Assembly (NCBI RefSeq): GCF_024505165.1
Contig: NZ_JANIBK010000006.1
Span: forward strand, 1-64,000
Reading direction: 5' to 3'
Origin: Methylomonas rivi
GTDB lineage: Bacteria > Pseudomonadota > Gammaproteobacteria > Methylococcales > Methylomonadaceae
Length of the DNA: 64,000 nt
Positions 43,383-53,086 of the stretch are shown here, piece after piece (the stretch's first letter is position 1; the number at the start of each line of letters is the position of its first letter). The notes under the pieces were generated by a model. It did no database searches and was not told the DNA's origin. It saw only the letters and a list, made by a program, of their open reading frames with translations. Position numbers and translations under genes: made by a program.

Positions 43383-46300
43383 CGCCCGCACCAATCTCCC
43401 GGTAATGCTGTAATTCCGTTAACAAAAGTTCCAAACAGTCCGCTAATTTCAAGGACAGTTCCAGACACTGCGGTTCTTGCACCTTGGCGGCCTTTTCGGC
43501 CGCTTGCGCCAACTCCATTAAGGCGGCCGCCTGAAACACGCCGGCAAAACCTTTTAAAGCATGCGCTACAAACTTAACGCCGGCAAAATCCTCGTCATGG
43601 GAGGCTTGCCGTAATTTTTGCGCGTTAGCCTGTTGGGAACCATCCAGCGCACTATCGATGAGCCGTAGAATAAAATCCTGCCGCCCGTCGAAACGCTGCC
43701 GGACCGCCGCCCAGTCGATCGCCCCGGTTTGGGCGGTTTCCGGTTGCGGACTTTCCGGCCCGGCTTGTTCGATAACCGGCGCTTCATTCAACCGGTCCCG
43801 CGGCTTAACGGGCAAATGCTGCAGTATTACTTTAACCAAATGGTCGTTGTCGATCGGTTTGGTAACGCGCTCCCGCATTCCGGCCGCCAGACAGCGTTGC
43901 CGCTCTTCGGGCATGGCATGCGCCGTCAAGCCGATAACCGGCAGGTCGGGGGCTAATTCAAGGATCTTGCGGGTTGCCTGATAACCGTCCATGATCGGCA
44001 TTTGTATATCCATCAATACCGCATCGATTTGCGTATAACCTATTTCTTCCAGCCTTTCCAAGGCTTGCCGGCCGTTTTCGGCGAAAATCACATCAGCGCC
44101 TTCGTAAACCAGCAAATCCTCCAAAACCAACCGGTTCAGCTCTACATCGTCCGCCGCCAATATTCTCAGGCCCGATAGGCGGGGACCGTTTTTCACCCTT
44201 GCCGCCGGCTCTTCGGCTCGCGGATGCGTTGCCGGTAACGGAATGCTCAAGCAAAACTGGCTTCCCACCCCCGGCTGGCTTCTAACGAAAATATCGCCGC
44301 CCATGATCCGCGCCAAATTACGGCTGATGGCCAACCCCAAGCCGCTGCCGCCGAATCTGCGCGTTGTAGAGCCGTCGGCCTGTTCGAACGCGGCAAACAA
44401 ACGTTGCCTCTGTTCCGCGGAGATGCCGATACCGCTGTCGCTGACGGTAATTAACGTTTGCCGACGTTCCTGCCTGACGGACAGGCTGACATAGCCGTGT
44501 TCGGTAAATTTGACCGCATTGGATAACAAATTGACCAGTATTTGCCGTACCCGAAAGGCATCGCCCACCACCCATTCCGGCAGATGTTTCGACTTTTCCA
44601 CCACCAATTGCAAATGCTTTTCCTTGGCCCGCAGTTCGATCAAACCGAGGGCATCTTCGATGATCGAAGCAAGGTTAAAAGGCTGGGTTTCAACGGTCAT
44701 TTTACCGGCTTCGATTTTGGAAAAATCCAGAATATCGTTGACCACGTTCAGTAAATGCATACCGGCATCGTATATCCGCCGGCTATTGGCCTGTTCCGCC
44801 GTCGAACCGGTACGGTCGCGTAATGCTATCTTGGCCAAACCGATAATGGCATTCAGCGGCGTACGGATTTCATGGCTCATATTGGCTAAAAATTCGCTTT
44901 TAACATGGGCCAAATGTTCGGCTTCCCGGCGCGCGCTCTCCTGGGTAAACTCGGCGGCTTTGCGTTTTCTAATATCCTGAATCACGCCGATATAGGTATG
45001 TCCCTCGTCGTCCATCAATTCATTCACCGATAATTCGATAGGAATCAAATCGCCGTTCTTGTGTTTGGCTTCAAATTCCACCCGCCTGCCGATGATGACG
45101 CGGCCGCGGGTTTCGCGATGCCGCTTAAGGTATTCGTCATGCCGGCTACCATGCGGCTCCGGCATCAATAGCTTGATATTGTTGCCCATCAGCTCTTCTT
45201 CGTGGTAACCGAATAATTCCAGGGTGGCGTCGTTCACCAATAAAATATGGCCGAACGCATCGATTTGCACGACCGCATCGGCCATGGTGCGCAATATGCC
45301 CCGGAATCGGGATTCGCTGGCCAGCAGTTCCGTTTTAGCCTGTTTGCGTTCGGTAATGTCGCGGACGGTGGCCTGCAAAATAGTCCCCTGGCCGATGGCA
45401 ATCGGGCTCAGCTGTACTTCGGCAATAAAGGTTTCGCCGTTCAACCGCCGATGCACCCATTCGAATTCATTAAATCCTTCCGCCATGGCCCGTTGAATTT
45501 TTGAGGCGGCGGCCTCGGCGGACGGTAAACCATCGTTCTGAAATGGCGGCGACAGGCTAACCGGATCCTGCCGGATCAATTCCGCTTCATCCCGGCAGGC
45601 GAACAAGCTAATGGCGGCGGGGTTGCCCGACAGAATACCGCGAGCGGGGCACAGGGTGATGATGGCGTCGCGCGAGGATTCGAATAACAACCGATAGCGC
45701 AACTCGCTGTCTTGCAAGGTTTTTAAGGCCTGTTTTTGGCTGGAAATATCGCGAATGAAAGCGCTGAACTCAATACCGTCGTGCAACTGATTCGGCGTAA
45801 TGGTCAATTCGATCGGAAACTCATGCCCTTGCCTATGCAACCCCACAATCTCGATGCGTTGATTAACCAGCTTGGCGTTTCCGGACGACAGGTATCGTTT
45901 TAGGCCCTTCCCATGGGCTTCCCGAAAGCGTTCCGGAATGATCAGCGTGTGCAATTCGGCCCCTGTTGCTTCATCGGCCCGCCAGCCGAAAACGATTTCC
46001 GCCTGCCGATTCCAACCGCATATCAAACCCGCCGCATCCATTTGTACGACGGCATCCAAGGCGCTGTTGACGATACTGATCAGCCGTTTTTCATTTTGTT
46101 GCTGGCTTTTCAATAAAAGCGCGAAACCGGCCGCCATTTGGTTAAAGCTGTCGGCCATCTGGCCCAGTTCGTCCCGGCTGGCAATCCGTAGCGATTGATC
46201 GAGATCGCCGCGCGCGAATGCCTTGGTCGAACGCACCAAGGCAGCCATGCCGCCGGATACGGAAACATGCGCGCCGATAGCCAAATAGGCCAACGCACCG

Positions 46301-47352
46301 AACAACAGCATGGGTATGCCGATGCCGAGCCGGAGCACGTCATAGGCATTTTCGATACGGTCTTGAAGCAGTTTGTCGGCAGCGGGAAATAAATTTTCAA
46401 GGATCTGCCGGTAATTCGTATCCACCACGAACAGCGCGCTCGATACGAAATATTCCGAATCGTGGGAAAATTCGCCCCGTAAAATATCGGGTAAAGCGAC
46501 CTGAGTAAATAGATGAACCGCGTTATGCAGACTGTCCCGAATGGCCGAGAGAGGCACTTCTAAAGCCGGATTATATTGAACGGTTTTGAGCAAAATATTT
46601 TCAATTTTAGCCATGTGCAATTCGATGTTGTTCTTGGCGAACAACATCGCCATGCGCTGGTCGTCCGTCAAATTTTTTTGGGCCATCGCGGCAATGCTGC
46701 GCCCACGCAATTGACAGATTTTTTCCAATACGTCCGGCAGTTCTTCGCTTAACAGGCGAATCAACTGCCGAGTGTCCGGCTCGTTATCGATCAGCAGCTT
46801 CGTTTGATCCGCCAGATTGGCCTGTAATTGCAAGACGCTGTCCACCAAGCGGCCATGATCGGCAAAAATGTCTTCGATATCGGCGCCATCATCCCTTGAC
46901 TGCTTGATACGCTGCCAGTTTTCCCGCATGGCCGCGTAACCGAACCGTTGTTGCATGCCAGCCGGCAAAACTCGCGTTAATACCATGAAAGCCCGGTCGA
47001 CTTCGCCTTCCACTTCGGATTGGCGATCCTGCATCGACCGCATGCCGCCAGCCACGGCCATGGATAGGCCGCGGTATTTTTGCAGTTCATTTAATAGTTG
47101 CGCAGTCGCGTTTAAATGGCGCAAGCCCTCCAATTCCAACTGCGATCTTTGGATCACCCGATTCAGACTTTGATACAGGCTGGCGATGACCACCAAAACG
47201 GCCAGCAGCGATAAAATCGACAACAACAGATTTTTTTTGCCGTAACTCAACCGATTCATCACGGCAATAGCTGGAGATAATAAGCCTTGCATCCGGGGAC
47301 CCCGTTTCCGGAAAAAACGCCGCATCGTCAAAACGACTGCCAACCGCGCCAA
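43372..47352 (-). CDS. membrane hybrid sensor histidine kinase (NIT-like sensor, PAS, REC, HPt)
   Basis: The 1326-residue kinase contains, in order: TM1 (about 40-60); a helical periplasmic sensor with nitrate/nitrite-sensor-like features (LQKYRGLSMAVAGGMRSMQD); TM2 (about 350) and HAMP; three PAS domains (about 430-800); HisKA with the phospho-His in ANMSHEIRTPLNAIIG; HATPase (LVNLLSNAVKFTEHG, SGLGLAISRNLARIMGG); a receiver (VLMDIQMPIMDG); and an HPt domain (HALKGFAG). A full phosphorelay is thus in one chain. The start could instead be a later in-frame ATG (RMQGLLSP). The response-regulator gene upstream ends 13 bp before, so they form a pair. The signal is not known. Confidence 0.9.
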   Translation of the reverse strand: MARLAVVLTMRRFFRKRGPRMQGLLSPAIAVMNRLSYGKKNLLLSILSLLAVLVVIASLYQSLNRVIQRSQLELEGLRHLNATAQLLNELQKYRGLSMAVAGGMRSMQDRQSEVEGEVDRAFMVLTRVLPAGMQQRFGYAAMRENWQRIKQSRDDGADIEDIFADHGRLVDSVLQLQANLADQTKLLIDNEPDTRQLIRLLSEELPDVLEKICQLRGRSIAAMAQKNLTDDQRMAMLFAKNNIELHMAKIENILLKTVQYNPALEVPLSAIRDSLHNAVHLFTQVALPDILRGEFSHDSEYFVSSALFVVDTNYRQILENLFPAADKLLQDRIENAYDVLRLGIGIPMLLFGALAYLAIGAHVSVSGGMAALVRSTKAFARGDLDQSLRIASRDELGQMADSFNQMAAGFALLLKSQQQNEKRLISIVNSALDAVVQMDAAGLICGWNRQAEIVFGWRADEATGAELHTLIIPERFREAHGKGLKRYLSSGNAKLVNQRIEIVGLHRQGHEFPIELTITPNQLHDGIEFSAFIRDISSQKQALKTLQDSELRYRLLFESSRDAIITLCPARGILSGNPAAISLFACRDEAELIRQDPVSLSPPFQNDGLPSAEAAASKIQRAMAEGFNEFEWVHRRLNGETFIAEVQLSPIAIGQGTILQATVRDITERKQAKTELLASESRFRGILRTMADAVVQIDAFGHILLVNDATLELFGYHEEELMGNNIKLLMPEPHGSRHDEYLKRHRETRGRVIIGRRVEFEAKHKNGDLIPIELSVNELMDDEGHTYIGVIQDIRKRKAAEFTQESARREAEHLAHVKSEFLANMSHEIRTPLNAIIGLAKIALRDRTGSTAEQANSRRIYDAGMHLLNVVNDILDFSKIEAGKMTVETQPFNLASIIEDALGLIELRAKEKHLQLVVEKSKHLPEWVVGDAFRVRQILVNLLSNAVKFTEHGYVSLSVRQERRQTLITVSDSGIGISAEQRQRLFAAFEQADGSTTRRFGGSGLGLAISRNLARIMGGDIFVRSQPGVGSQFCLSIPLPATHPRAEEPAARVKNGPRLSGLRILAADDVELNRLVLEDLLVYEGADVIFAENGRQALERLEEIGYTQIDAVLMDIQMPIMDGYQATRKILELAPDLPVIGLTAHAMPEERQRCLAAGMRERVTKPIDNDHLVKVILQHLPVKPRDRLNEAPVIEQAGPESPQPETAQTGAIDWAAVRQRFDGRQDFILRLIDSALDGSQQANAQKLRQASHDEDFAGVKFVAHALKGFAGVFQAAALMELAQAAEKAAKVQEPQCLELSLKLADCLELLLTELQHYREIGAGDES

Positions 47353-47365
47353 ACAAAAGGCCTAT

Positions 47366-48496
47366 TCATTCGGACTTTAACAGCTGCTGTTGTTTGTCCA
47401 CGATGCCGCTCAACCGTAAAGCTAACAAATTGTCCTTGACAAAAAGCGCCTCTACTTGCGTGACCAGCTCATCCACGATGCCGTGCAATTGCAATTCCTG
47501 GCTATCGGTCAAAGCCAAGAACACAAAAGCCTCCTCCATTTGCAGCCGATGCAGCTCGATCAATTTTTCCAATTGGCTGTGGTTGCTGGCTTGGTGCGTC
47601 TCGATTTCAGCAATCAAATCCACCAGTTCCTTAATTCCCGCCATGCGTGCATTGGCTTGCCGCAAACGCTCCTGTTCCCTGGCCATGGCATCGATCCGCA
47701 CCCCGACCCCTTCGGCAATGGTGGCCAAATGATCGCGTAAGCGGCCTATCAATTCCGGATCTTCGGTATCCAGACCGGTCGCCAACAAGGTAATGTTGGG
47801 ATAATTCATGGCCAGCCGGTCACCGGTCTGACTGATGCGCCCCAATTTGGCGGCATAACCCAAAATGGATTTTTCCAGTTCGGTGCACGTTGTATCGGAA
47901 CGGAAAAAGTGCTCCTCGCCGGCGTCGCTCAATTTAACCAAGACATGCAGGCCAAATTGGTCCATCGTCTCTATAAGCAAATCCCCCAGTGCCCGCAGAT
48001 TTAAACACTGAAACGATGAGCGGAGAAACTGCAACACCAACCCGGTTTCGCCCAGGCTGGACATGGCCGTAAAGGCCGTTTTTTGCGCATACGACAATTG
48101 TTGCTGCAACTGGTGTTTTTGCTCTTCGGCCTCGATGGCTATTTCGACCTTGCGCAGCAGTACATCCTTAGCGGCATTTTTGGGGATAAAATCGTTACCG
48201 CCCGCTTCGAAAGCCGCCATCAATGTTTCCAGGTCGTCATGCGCGGAGACAAAAACCACTTGTACCTCGTCGTAACCCTCGGCGCGTAACGCACGGCAGG
48301 TTTCAAGCCCGCTTTGCCCCGGCATTTCGATATCCAACAAGATCAGATTGGGTTGCAGGTCCATTGCCGCCAGACATTCGGCGCCGCCGCCGAATTCATG
48401 AATTCGATAATCATGGCCTTGCAAATGGTCGGTTACGATCATGCGCTGCAAATTATCGTCATCCACTACAAAAATACGGAAGGGGTTGTCGGACAT
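47366..48496 (-). CDS. response regulator with helical output region, partner of the hybrid kinase
   Basis: The start at ATG 48496 is preferred because GGAG precedes it and the receiver begins at once (376 residues). The receiver has IFVVDDDNLQRM, Asp55 in ILLDIEMPGQSG, and a lysine in IPKNAA. After it comes a coiled segment (AEEQKHQLQQQLSYAQKTAF) and a region of about 200 residues with no DNA-binding, GGDEF, EAL or HD motif. The end is a helical segment (LQLHGIVDELVTQVEALFVK). I cannot name the output domain; protein interaction is likely. It is encoded 13 bp before the hybrid kinase. Confidence 0.8.
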   Translation of the reverse strand: MSDNPFRIFVVDDDNLQRMIVTDHLQGHDYRIHEFGGGAECLAAMDLQPNLILLDIEMPGQSGLETCRALRAEGYDEVQVVFVSAHDDLETLMAAFEAGGNDFIPKNAAKDVLLRKVEIAIEAEEQKHQLQQQLSYAQKTAFTAMSSLGETGLVLQFLRSSFQCLNLRALGDLLIETMDQFGLHVLVKLSDAGEEHFFRSDTTCTELEKSILGYAAKLGRISQTGDRLAMNYPNITLLATGLDTEDPELIGRLRDHLATIAEGVGVRIDAMAREQERLRQANARMAGIKELVDLIAEIETHQASNHSQLEKLIELHRLQMEEAFVFLALTDSQELQLHGIVDELVTQVEALFVKDNLLALRLSGIVDKQQQLLKSE

Positions 48497-48693
48497 CAAG
48501 TTCTCCAGGGGCATAAGGCAAACGCGGGGCAAACGGCCGCCGATCCCGGCCATCATATCAATTAACCGGCGGCCGCTTTGTAGATGAAGCACTCGAAAAT
48601 ACCGGACATATCGATTTTTGCAACCCGGATAACAGTAAGTATTTTAAAAATGCGAAACCGGTTGTGCCGAAAGCGCTGCCAGGGCCTCGCCAA

Positions 48694-49797
48694 CTACGCG
48701 GGATAGGCCTTGTATCGATCGGCCAACGCTAACGCGTCCGCCACGGGTTGGCAGGTAATAAAACCTTGATGCGTATTTAACGCTTTAGCGAAACCGGGGT
48801 CTTGAGACAGCGCCGCCAGCCCCTGGTCGGCCAATTTCAACACATAAGGCAAGGTTGCGTCGGTTAGCGCCATGGTGGCGGTACGGGGATAGGCGCCGGG
48901 CATATTGCTGACGCAATAATGTATGACCCCGTATTGTTCGTAAACCGGGGCAAGATGGGTAGTGGCATTCGCGGTTTCGATACAACCGCCCTGGTCGATG
49001 CTGACATCCACAACCACCGAGCCGGGCTGCATGGTTTGCACCATTTTTTCGGTGACCACATGCGCCGCCCGCGCGCCGTGTATCAGTACCGCGCCCACTA
49101 CCAAATCGGCATTTTTCACATGTTCGGCAATAGTCGCCGGGTCGGAAATAATGAAGCCGATGTCCGGGGATATCTCGCGTTGCAAGCGGGCCGCGTTTTC
49201 CGGAAATAAGCCCGCCACCGTTACATTGGCGCCCAAACCGGCCGCCGTGCGCGCCGCATGACTGCCGACCACGCCGTCGCCGACGATCAGGACATTGCCG
49301 TGGCGCTTACCCAACACCGAACCCAGCATCACGCCTTTGCCGCCGTTACAGCGCGCCAGATAATGACAGCCCATTTGCACCGCCATATTGCCGGCGACCG
49401 CGCTCATGGGCGCCAGCAAAGGCAAGCGGCCTTGCCGGTCTTCCAGCGTTTCGTAGGCCACCGCGGTGGTTTTACCGCTCAATAACGCTTCGGTGAGCGC
49501 TTTGGGCACACCCGCCAAGTGAAAGTAAGTAAACACAATTTGCTGTTTCAGGTACCCGTACTCGGCTTCGACGGGCTCCTTGACCTTGATGACCAACTCC
49601 CTGTCCCATGCCTGCTCGACGCCGACGATGTCCGCGCCGGCGCGTTGATAATCCGAATCGCTAAATCCGGAGCCCACCCCCGCCGACGTCTCGACCGAGA
49701 CCCGATGGCCGCGGGCAACCAACGCCGCGACGCCCTCCGGCGTTAATCCCACCCGGTATTCCTCGCTTTTGATCTCTTTTATCAGACCTATTTTCAT
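48694..49797 (-). CDS. ald: alanine dehydrogenase
   Basis: The 367-residue NAD-dependent enzyme interconverts alanine and pyruvate plus ammonia. Marks are MKIGLIKEIKSEEYRVGLTP, then LVIKVKEPVEAEYGYLK, FTYFHLAGVP with the catalytic His, and the Rossmann motif VLIVGDGVVGSHAARTAAGL. The final part has VVVDVSIDQGGCIETANATT. In methanotrophs this enzyme can serve ammonium assimilation. The Rossmann motif reads GxGxxG, as expected. It stands alone, with the divergent hemerythrin kinase upstream. Confidence 0.93.
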   Translation of the reverse strand: MKIGLIKEIKSEEYRVGLTPEGVAALVARGHRVSVETSAGVGSGFSDSDYQRAGADIVGVEQAWDRELVIKVKEPVEAEYGYLKQQIVFTYFHLAGVPKALTEALLSGKTTAVAYETLEDRQGRLPLLAPMSAVAGNMAVQMGCHYLARCNGGKGVMLGSVLGKRHGNVLIVGDGVVGSHAARTAAGLGANVTVAGLFPENAARLQREISPDIGFIISDPATIAEHVKNADLVVGAVLIHGARAAHVVTEKMVQTMQPGSVVVDVSIDQGGCIETANATTHLAPVYEQYGVIHYCVSNMPGAYPRTATMALTDATLPYVLKLADQGLAALSQDPGFAKALNTHQGFITCQPVADALALADRYKAYPA

Positions 49798-50012
49798 GAA
49801 TTGACACTCCTAATGAGTCAGTAAGCGGCACAAGCCGTTTCCGCAGTATTGCCAAGCCACTTTGGGCTGTCAATTGCCGTATGGCGAAACAGTTTGATTC
49901 ATCCTGGTTTATAAGTTGGGCCGGTTGCGTGTATGATCCGGCTCTAACGGCAATATCGCATGGGCACCCTCCGCTTTGCCGCCGAATTCCGTATTTTTCT
50001 CAAGTTAGCACT

Positions 50013-51758
50013 ATGACCATTATCACTTGGAATGACCAACTCAATGTTGGAATAACGAACGTAGATAAACAACATCAAAAGTTGGTCGACATCCTGAATC
50101 AGCTGGATGAAGCCGTGGCCTTGGGTTACAAATACAAAAAAATCCTGCAGCTGGTCGACGAGTTGATCGATTACACGCAATACCACTTTCAGGAAGAAGA
50201 ACAGCTGATGCAACAAAGCGGCTACGATGCGGCCCAGTATAAAAAACATAAACTCGAACACGACGAATTCATCGAAAAGGTCACTCAAGAGCGGACGATG
50301 GCCATCGACAATCCGGATACGGTTTCGAGCGTGTTGTTGGAGTTTCTGGTCGCCTGGCTGATGGACCATATCTTGTATTCGGACAAACAAATGGCGCTGG
50401 CGCTGAGCCGAGCCCCGGCGATTAACGATATCGAGCTGCGCAAACAGCAAGCCGACATCATGCACAGCAACCTTTATTTGGCCTTGCGGGAAAGCGAAAA
50501 CCGTTTCAAGGAACTGGCCGACCAGTTGCCGGCCCTGATCTGGATCACCAACACCCAACATATCCCCATTTTTTGCAACCGGTTCTGGGTGGAAATTTTC
50601 GGCCTGCCCAAGCAAAAAATCACCATGGACAACTGGCATAGCGCCATCGACCCCGACGATATCGAGCTGGTTAAACAGGCATACCAAAAAGCCAGCACTG
50701 AACTTTGCGAACAACAAATAGAATACCGTCTGAACCGGGGCGAGAAAGGCACCTTCTGGATGCTGGAAAAAATCGTCCCGCGCATCAGGGCAAACGGGCA
50801 TGTGGCCGGGTTGATGGGCTTCGGCATGGACATCAGCCTGCAGAAACAGGCGGAAGCCCATCTGGAAATCCTGGTCGATCAACGCACAGAACAATTGCGG
50901 GAAGTGAACCAGCACCTTGAAGACGAGAAAAATCAACAAGTTGAATTGAACCAGCAATTAAAAGAAGTACAAAGCCATCTTGTGCAATCCGAAAAAATGG
51001 CTTCCTTGGGCCAGTTGGCCGCCGGGGTGGCGCACGAAATTAACAATCCTCTCGGTTACATCTATTCCAATCTGAATACCTTAAAACAATACATTCAGGA
51101 TTTGCTAAACATTGTAGAATCGGGCCAACGCTTGGCAGCGCATCTGCCCGCCGATGACCCGGCCGTCGTGGAGTTTCTGCGGCTGCAACAATCGGCCGAC
51201 CTGGATTTCATGAAGGACGATATTCCCGACCTGGTCCAGGAAGCCTTGGAAGGCGCGACCCGGGCCAAAAAAATCGTCCAGGATTTACGCGATTTTTCCC
51301 GAATCGATAAGCAGGACAAAAGTCCGTTCGATCTGGAGGCCGGTATCGACGCCACGTTGAATATCGTTAGCAACGAAATCAAATACAAAGCGGAAGTCGT
51401 CAAAGAATATGCCGGCGTTAAACCGTTTGTCTGCGTCGGCAGCCAAATCAATCAGGTGATTTTAAATCTATTGGTCAATGCCGCCCAGGCCATCGAGGAA
51501 TTCGGCAAAATTTACATCCGTACCGGTTACGAACCGAACTGGGTTTGGTTTGAGGTGGAAGACACCGGCAAAGGCATACCGGTAGCCATTCAGTCCAAAA
51601 TATTCGACCCCTTTTTTACCACCAAACCGGTCGGTAAGGGCACCGGACTGGGTTTGTCGCTATCGTATAAAATCATTCAGGACCATCAAGGCAAGGTTGA
51701 TTTGCAATCCGCCGAGGGTAAAGGGACTAAATTCAGAGTCTCCTTACCTATCCCATAA
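50013..51758 (+). CDS. bacteriohemerythrin-PAS histidine kinase
   Basis: The chosen start is ATG 50013, where the hemerythrin domain begins (581 residues). It keeps the diiron ligands: His21 (DKQHQKL), His58 and Glu62 (YHFQEEE), His79 and His83 (KHKLEH), His119 and Asp124 (DHILYSD). A PAS domain (about 150-275), a coiled coil, HisKA (GVAHEINNPLGYIYSNL) and HATPase (LNLLVNAAQAI, GTGLGLSLSYKII) follow. No transmembrane segment is present. The diiron site suggests sensing of O2 or redox state, sensible in an oxygen-dependent methane oxidiser. The receiver gene 24 bp downstream is the likely phosphoacceptor. Confidence 0.92.
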   Translation: MTIITWNDQLNVGITNVDKQHQKLVDILNQLDEAVALGYKYKKILQLVDELIDYTQYHFQEEEQLMQQSGYDAAQYKKHKLEHDEFIEKVTQERTMAIDNPDTVSSVLLEFLVAWLMDHILYSDKQMALALSRAPAINDIELRKQQADIMHSNLYLALRESENRFKELADQLPALIWITNTQHIPIFCNRFWVEIFGLPKQKITMDNWHSAIDPDDIELVKQAYQKASTELCEQQIEYRLNRGEKGTFWMLEKIVPRIRANGHVAGLMGFGMDISLQKQAEAHLEILVDQRTEQLREVNQHLEDEKNQQVELNQQLKEVQSHLVQSEKMASLGQLAAGVAHEINNPLGYIYSNLNTLKQYIQDLLNIVESGQRLAAHLPADDPAVVEFLRLQQSADLDFMKDDIPDLVQEALEGATRAKKIVQDLRDFSRIDKQDKSPFDLEAGIDATLNIVSNEIKYKAEVVKEYAGVKPFVCVGSQINQVILNLLVNAAQAIEEFGKIYIRTGYEPNWVWFEVEDTGKGIPVAIQSKIFDPFFTTKPVGKGTGLGLSLSYKIIQDHQGKVDLQSAEGKGTKFRVSLPIP

Positions 51759-51781
51759 ATTAGCACAGGGACCCGACCGCC

Positions 51782-53074
51782 ATGAGCGCAACCATTCAGA
51801 TACAGCCGCCTACCCTGCTGTTTGTAGACGACGAACCCAACATACTCAAATCCCTGAAACGGCTGTTTCGGGGCGCGGAATACACTATTTTGTTGGCGGA
51901 AAACGGCGAGGAAGGCTTAAGGATCCTGGCCGAAACGCCGGTCGATTTGATCATATCCGACATGCGCATGCCGCAAATGGACGGCGCGGAATTTTTATCC
52001 CGGGCCGCCGAACACTGGCCCGAGACTATCCGGATTTTATTGACCGGTTATGCGGACATGGAATCCACCATCAACGCGGTCAATAAAGGCAAAATTTACA
52101 GTTATTGCAGCAAGCCGTGGGAAGACAACGAGCTGAAAATCCTGGTCAATAACGCCCTGGAACAAAAACGCCTGCTGGACGAACGCCGGCAGCTGTTTGC
52201 GATTATCGAACAGCAAAATCAGGAACTGAAAACCTTAAACGACCAACTGGAAACCAAGGTCCAGCTGCGTACCGAGCAGGTCAGACTCTCGCTGCAAAAA
52301 ATCGATAACGCCCATAATGCGTTAAAGAAACAATTCAACAACACCATTAAAACCTTTGCCCGCATCATTGAAATGCGCCCCGGCATCAAAAGCGGCCATT
52401 CCAAATACATAGCCGAAAACGCCAAAGAGTTGGCCCAACGCCTGAATATGGCCGACGACGACGTCAAGGATATTCTGTATGCCGGCCTGCTGCTGCAAAT
52501 CGGCAAAATCAGCTTGCCGGACGATTTACTCAGACAACCGTTGACCGACATGACGCTGGCCGGCAGGAAGCGTTTCCTGCATCACGGCCAGGAAGGCAGC
52601 AATTTATTGAGCGGCATCGACCAGCTCAAAAATGCGGCCGAGCTGATCCTTTACCAGCACGAAAATTTCGACGGTTCCGGCGAACCGCATGGCTTATCGG
52701 GCAGCCAGATCCCCTTGGGATCAAGAATTTTAGCCGTGGTGCGCGACTATATCAGCAGCCTGGACGGCTTTATCACCGGCGCATCGTTAAGCACGGACAA
52801 CGCCAAGAAGCGCTTGTCGCGGAAAAAAGGCAGCCTCTACGATCCCGCCGTTGTCGATCTGTTTCTGGCCTTGCTGTCGGAATCGCAAAGCGAGGACGAG
52901 CGCCCGGTGATCGACATTTCCTGGACCCAATTGCAACCGGGCATGGAAGCGGTTGAAATCATCCACAACGGCATGCTGTATTTAAAGGACCAGATCTTAA
53001 GCCACAGCCAAATCGAGAAAATCCTGGAAATGCGCAGGCATAGTAAAGACTTGGTTTTGCGGGTGCGCGTTTAA
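51782..53074 (+). CDS. response regulator with degenerate HD-GYP domain
   Basis: The 430-residue protein has an intact receiver (FVDDEPNILKSL, Asp60 in LIISDMRMPQMDG, Lys in SKPW), a coiled coil (about 125-175) and an HD-GYP-like domain. In that domain the metal-binding His-Asp pair of LLHDIGK is replaced by Leu238-Gln239 (LLLQIGK). The GYP motif reads GEP (YQHENFDGSGEPHGL). It is therefore unlikely to hydrolyse c-di-GMP and may be a binding or regulatory relic. It lies 24 bp after the hemerythrin kinase. Confidence 0.88.
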   Translation: MSATIQIQPPTLLFVDDEPNILKSLKRLFRGAEYTILLAENGEEGLRILAETPVDLIISDMRMPQMDGAEFLSRAAEHWPETIRILLTGYADMESTINAVNKGKIYSYCSKPWEDNELKILVNNALEQKRLLDERRQLFAIIEQQNQELKTLNDQLETKVQLRTEQVRLSLQKIDNAHNALKKQFNNTIKTFARIIEMRPGIKSGHSKYIAENAKELAQRLNMADDDVKDILYAGLLLQIGKISLPDDLLRQPLTDMTLAGRKRFLHHGQEGSNLLSGIDQLKNAAELILYQHENFDGSGEPHGLSGSQIPLGSRILAVVRDYISSLDGFITGASLSTDNAKKRLSRKKGSLYDPAVVDLFLALLSESQSEDERPVIDISWTQLQPGMEAVEIIHNGMLYLKDQILSHSQIEKILEMRRHSKDLVLRVRV

Positions 53075-53086
53075 ACCTTGGCCGGC

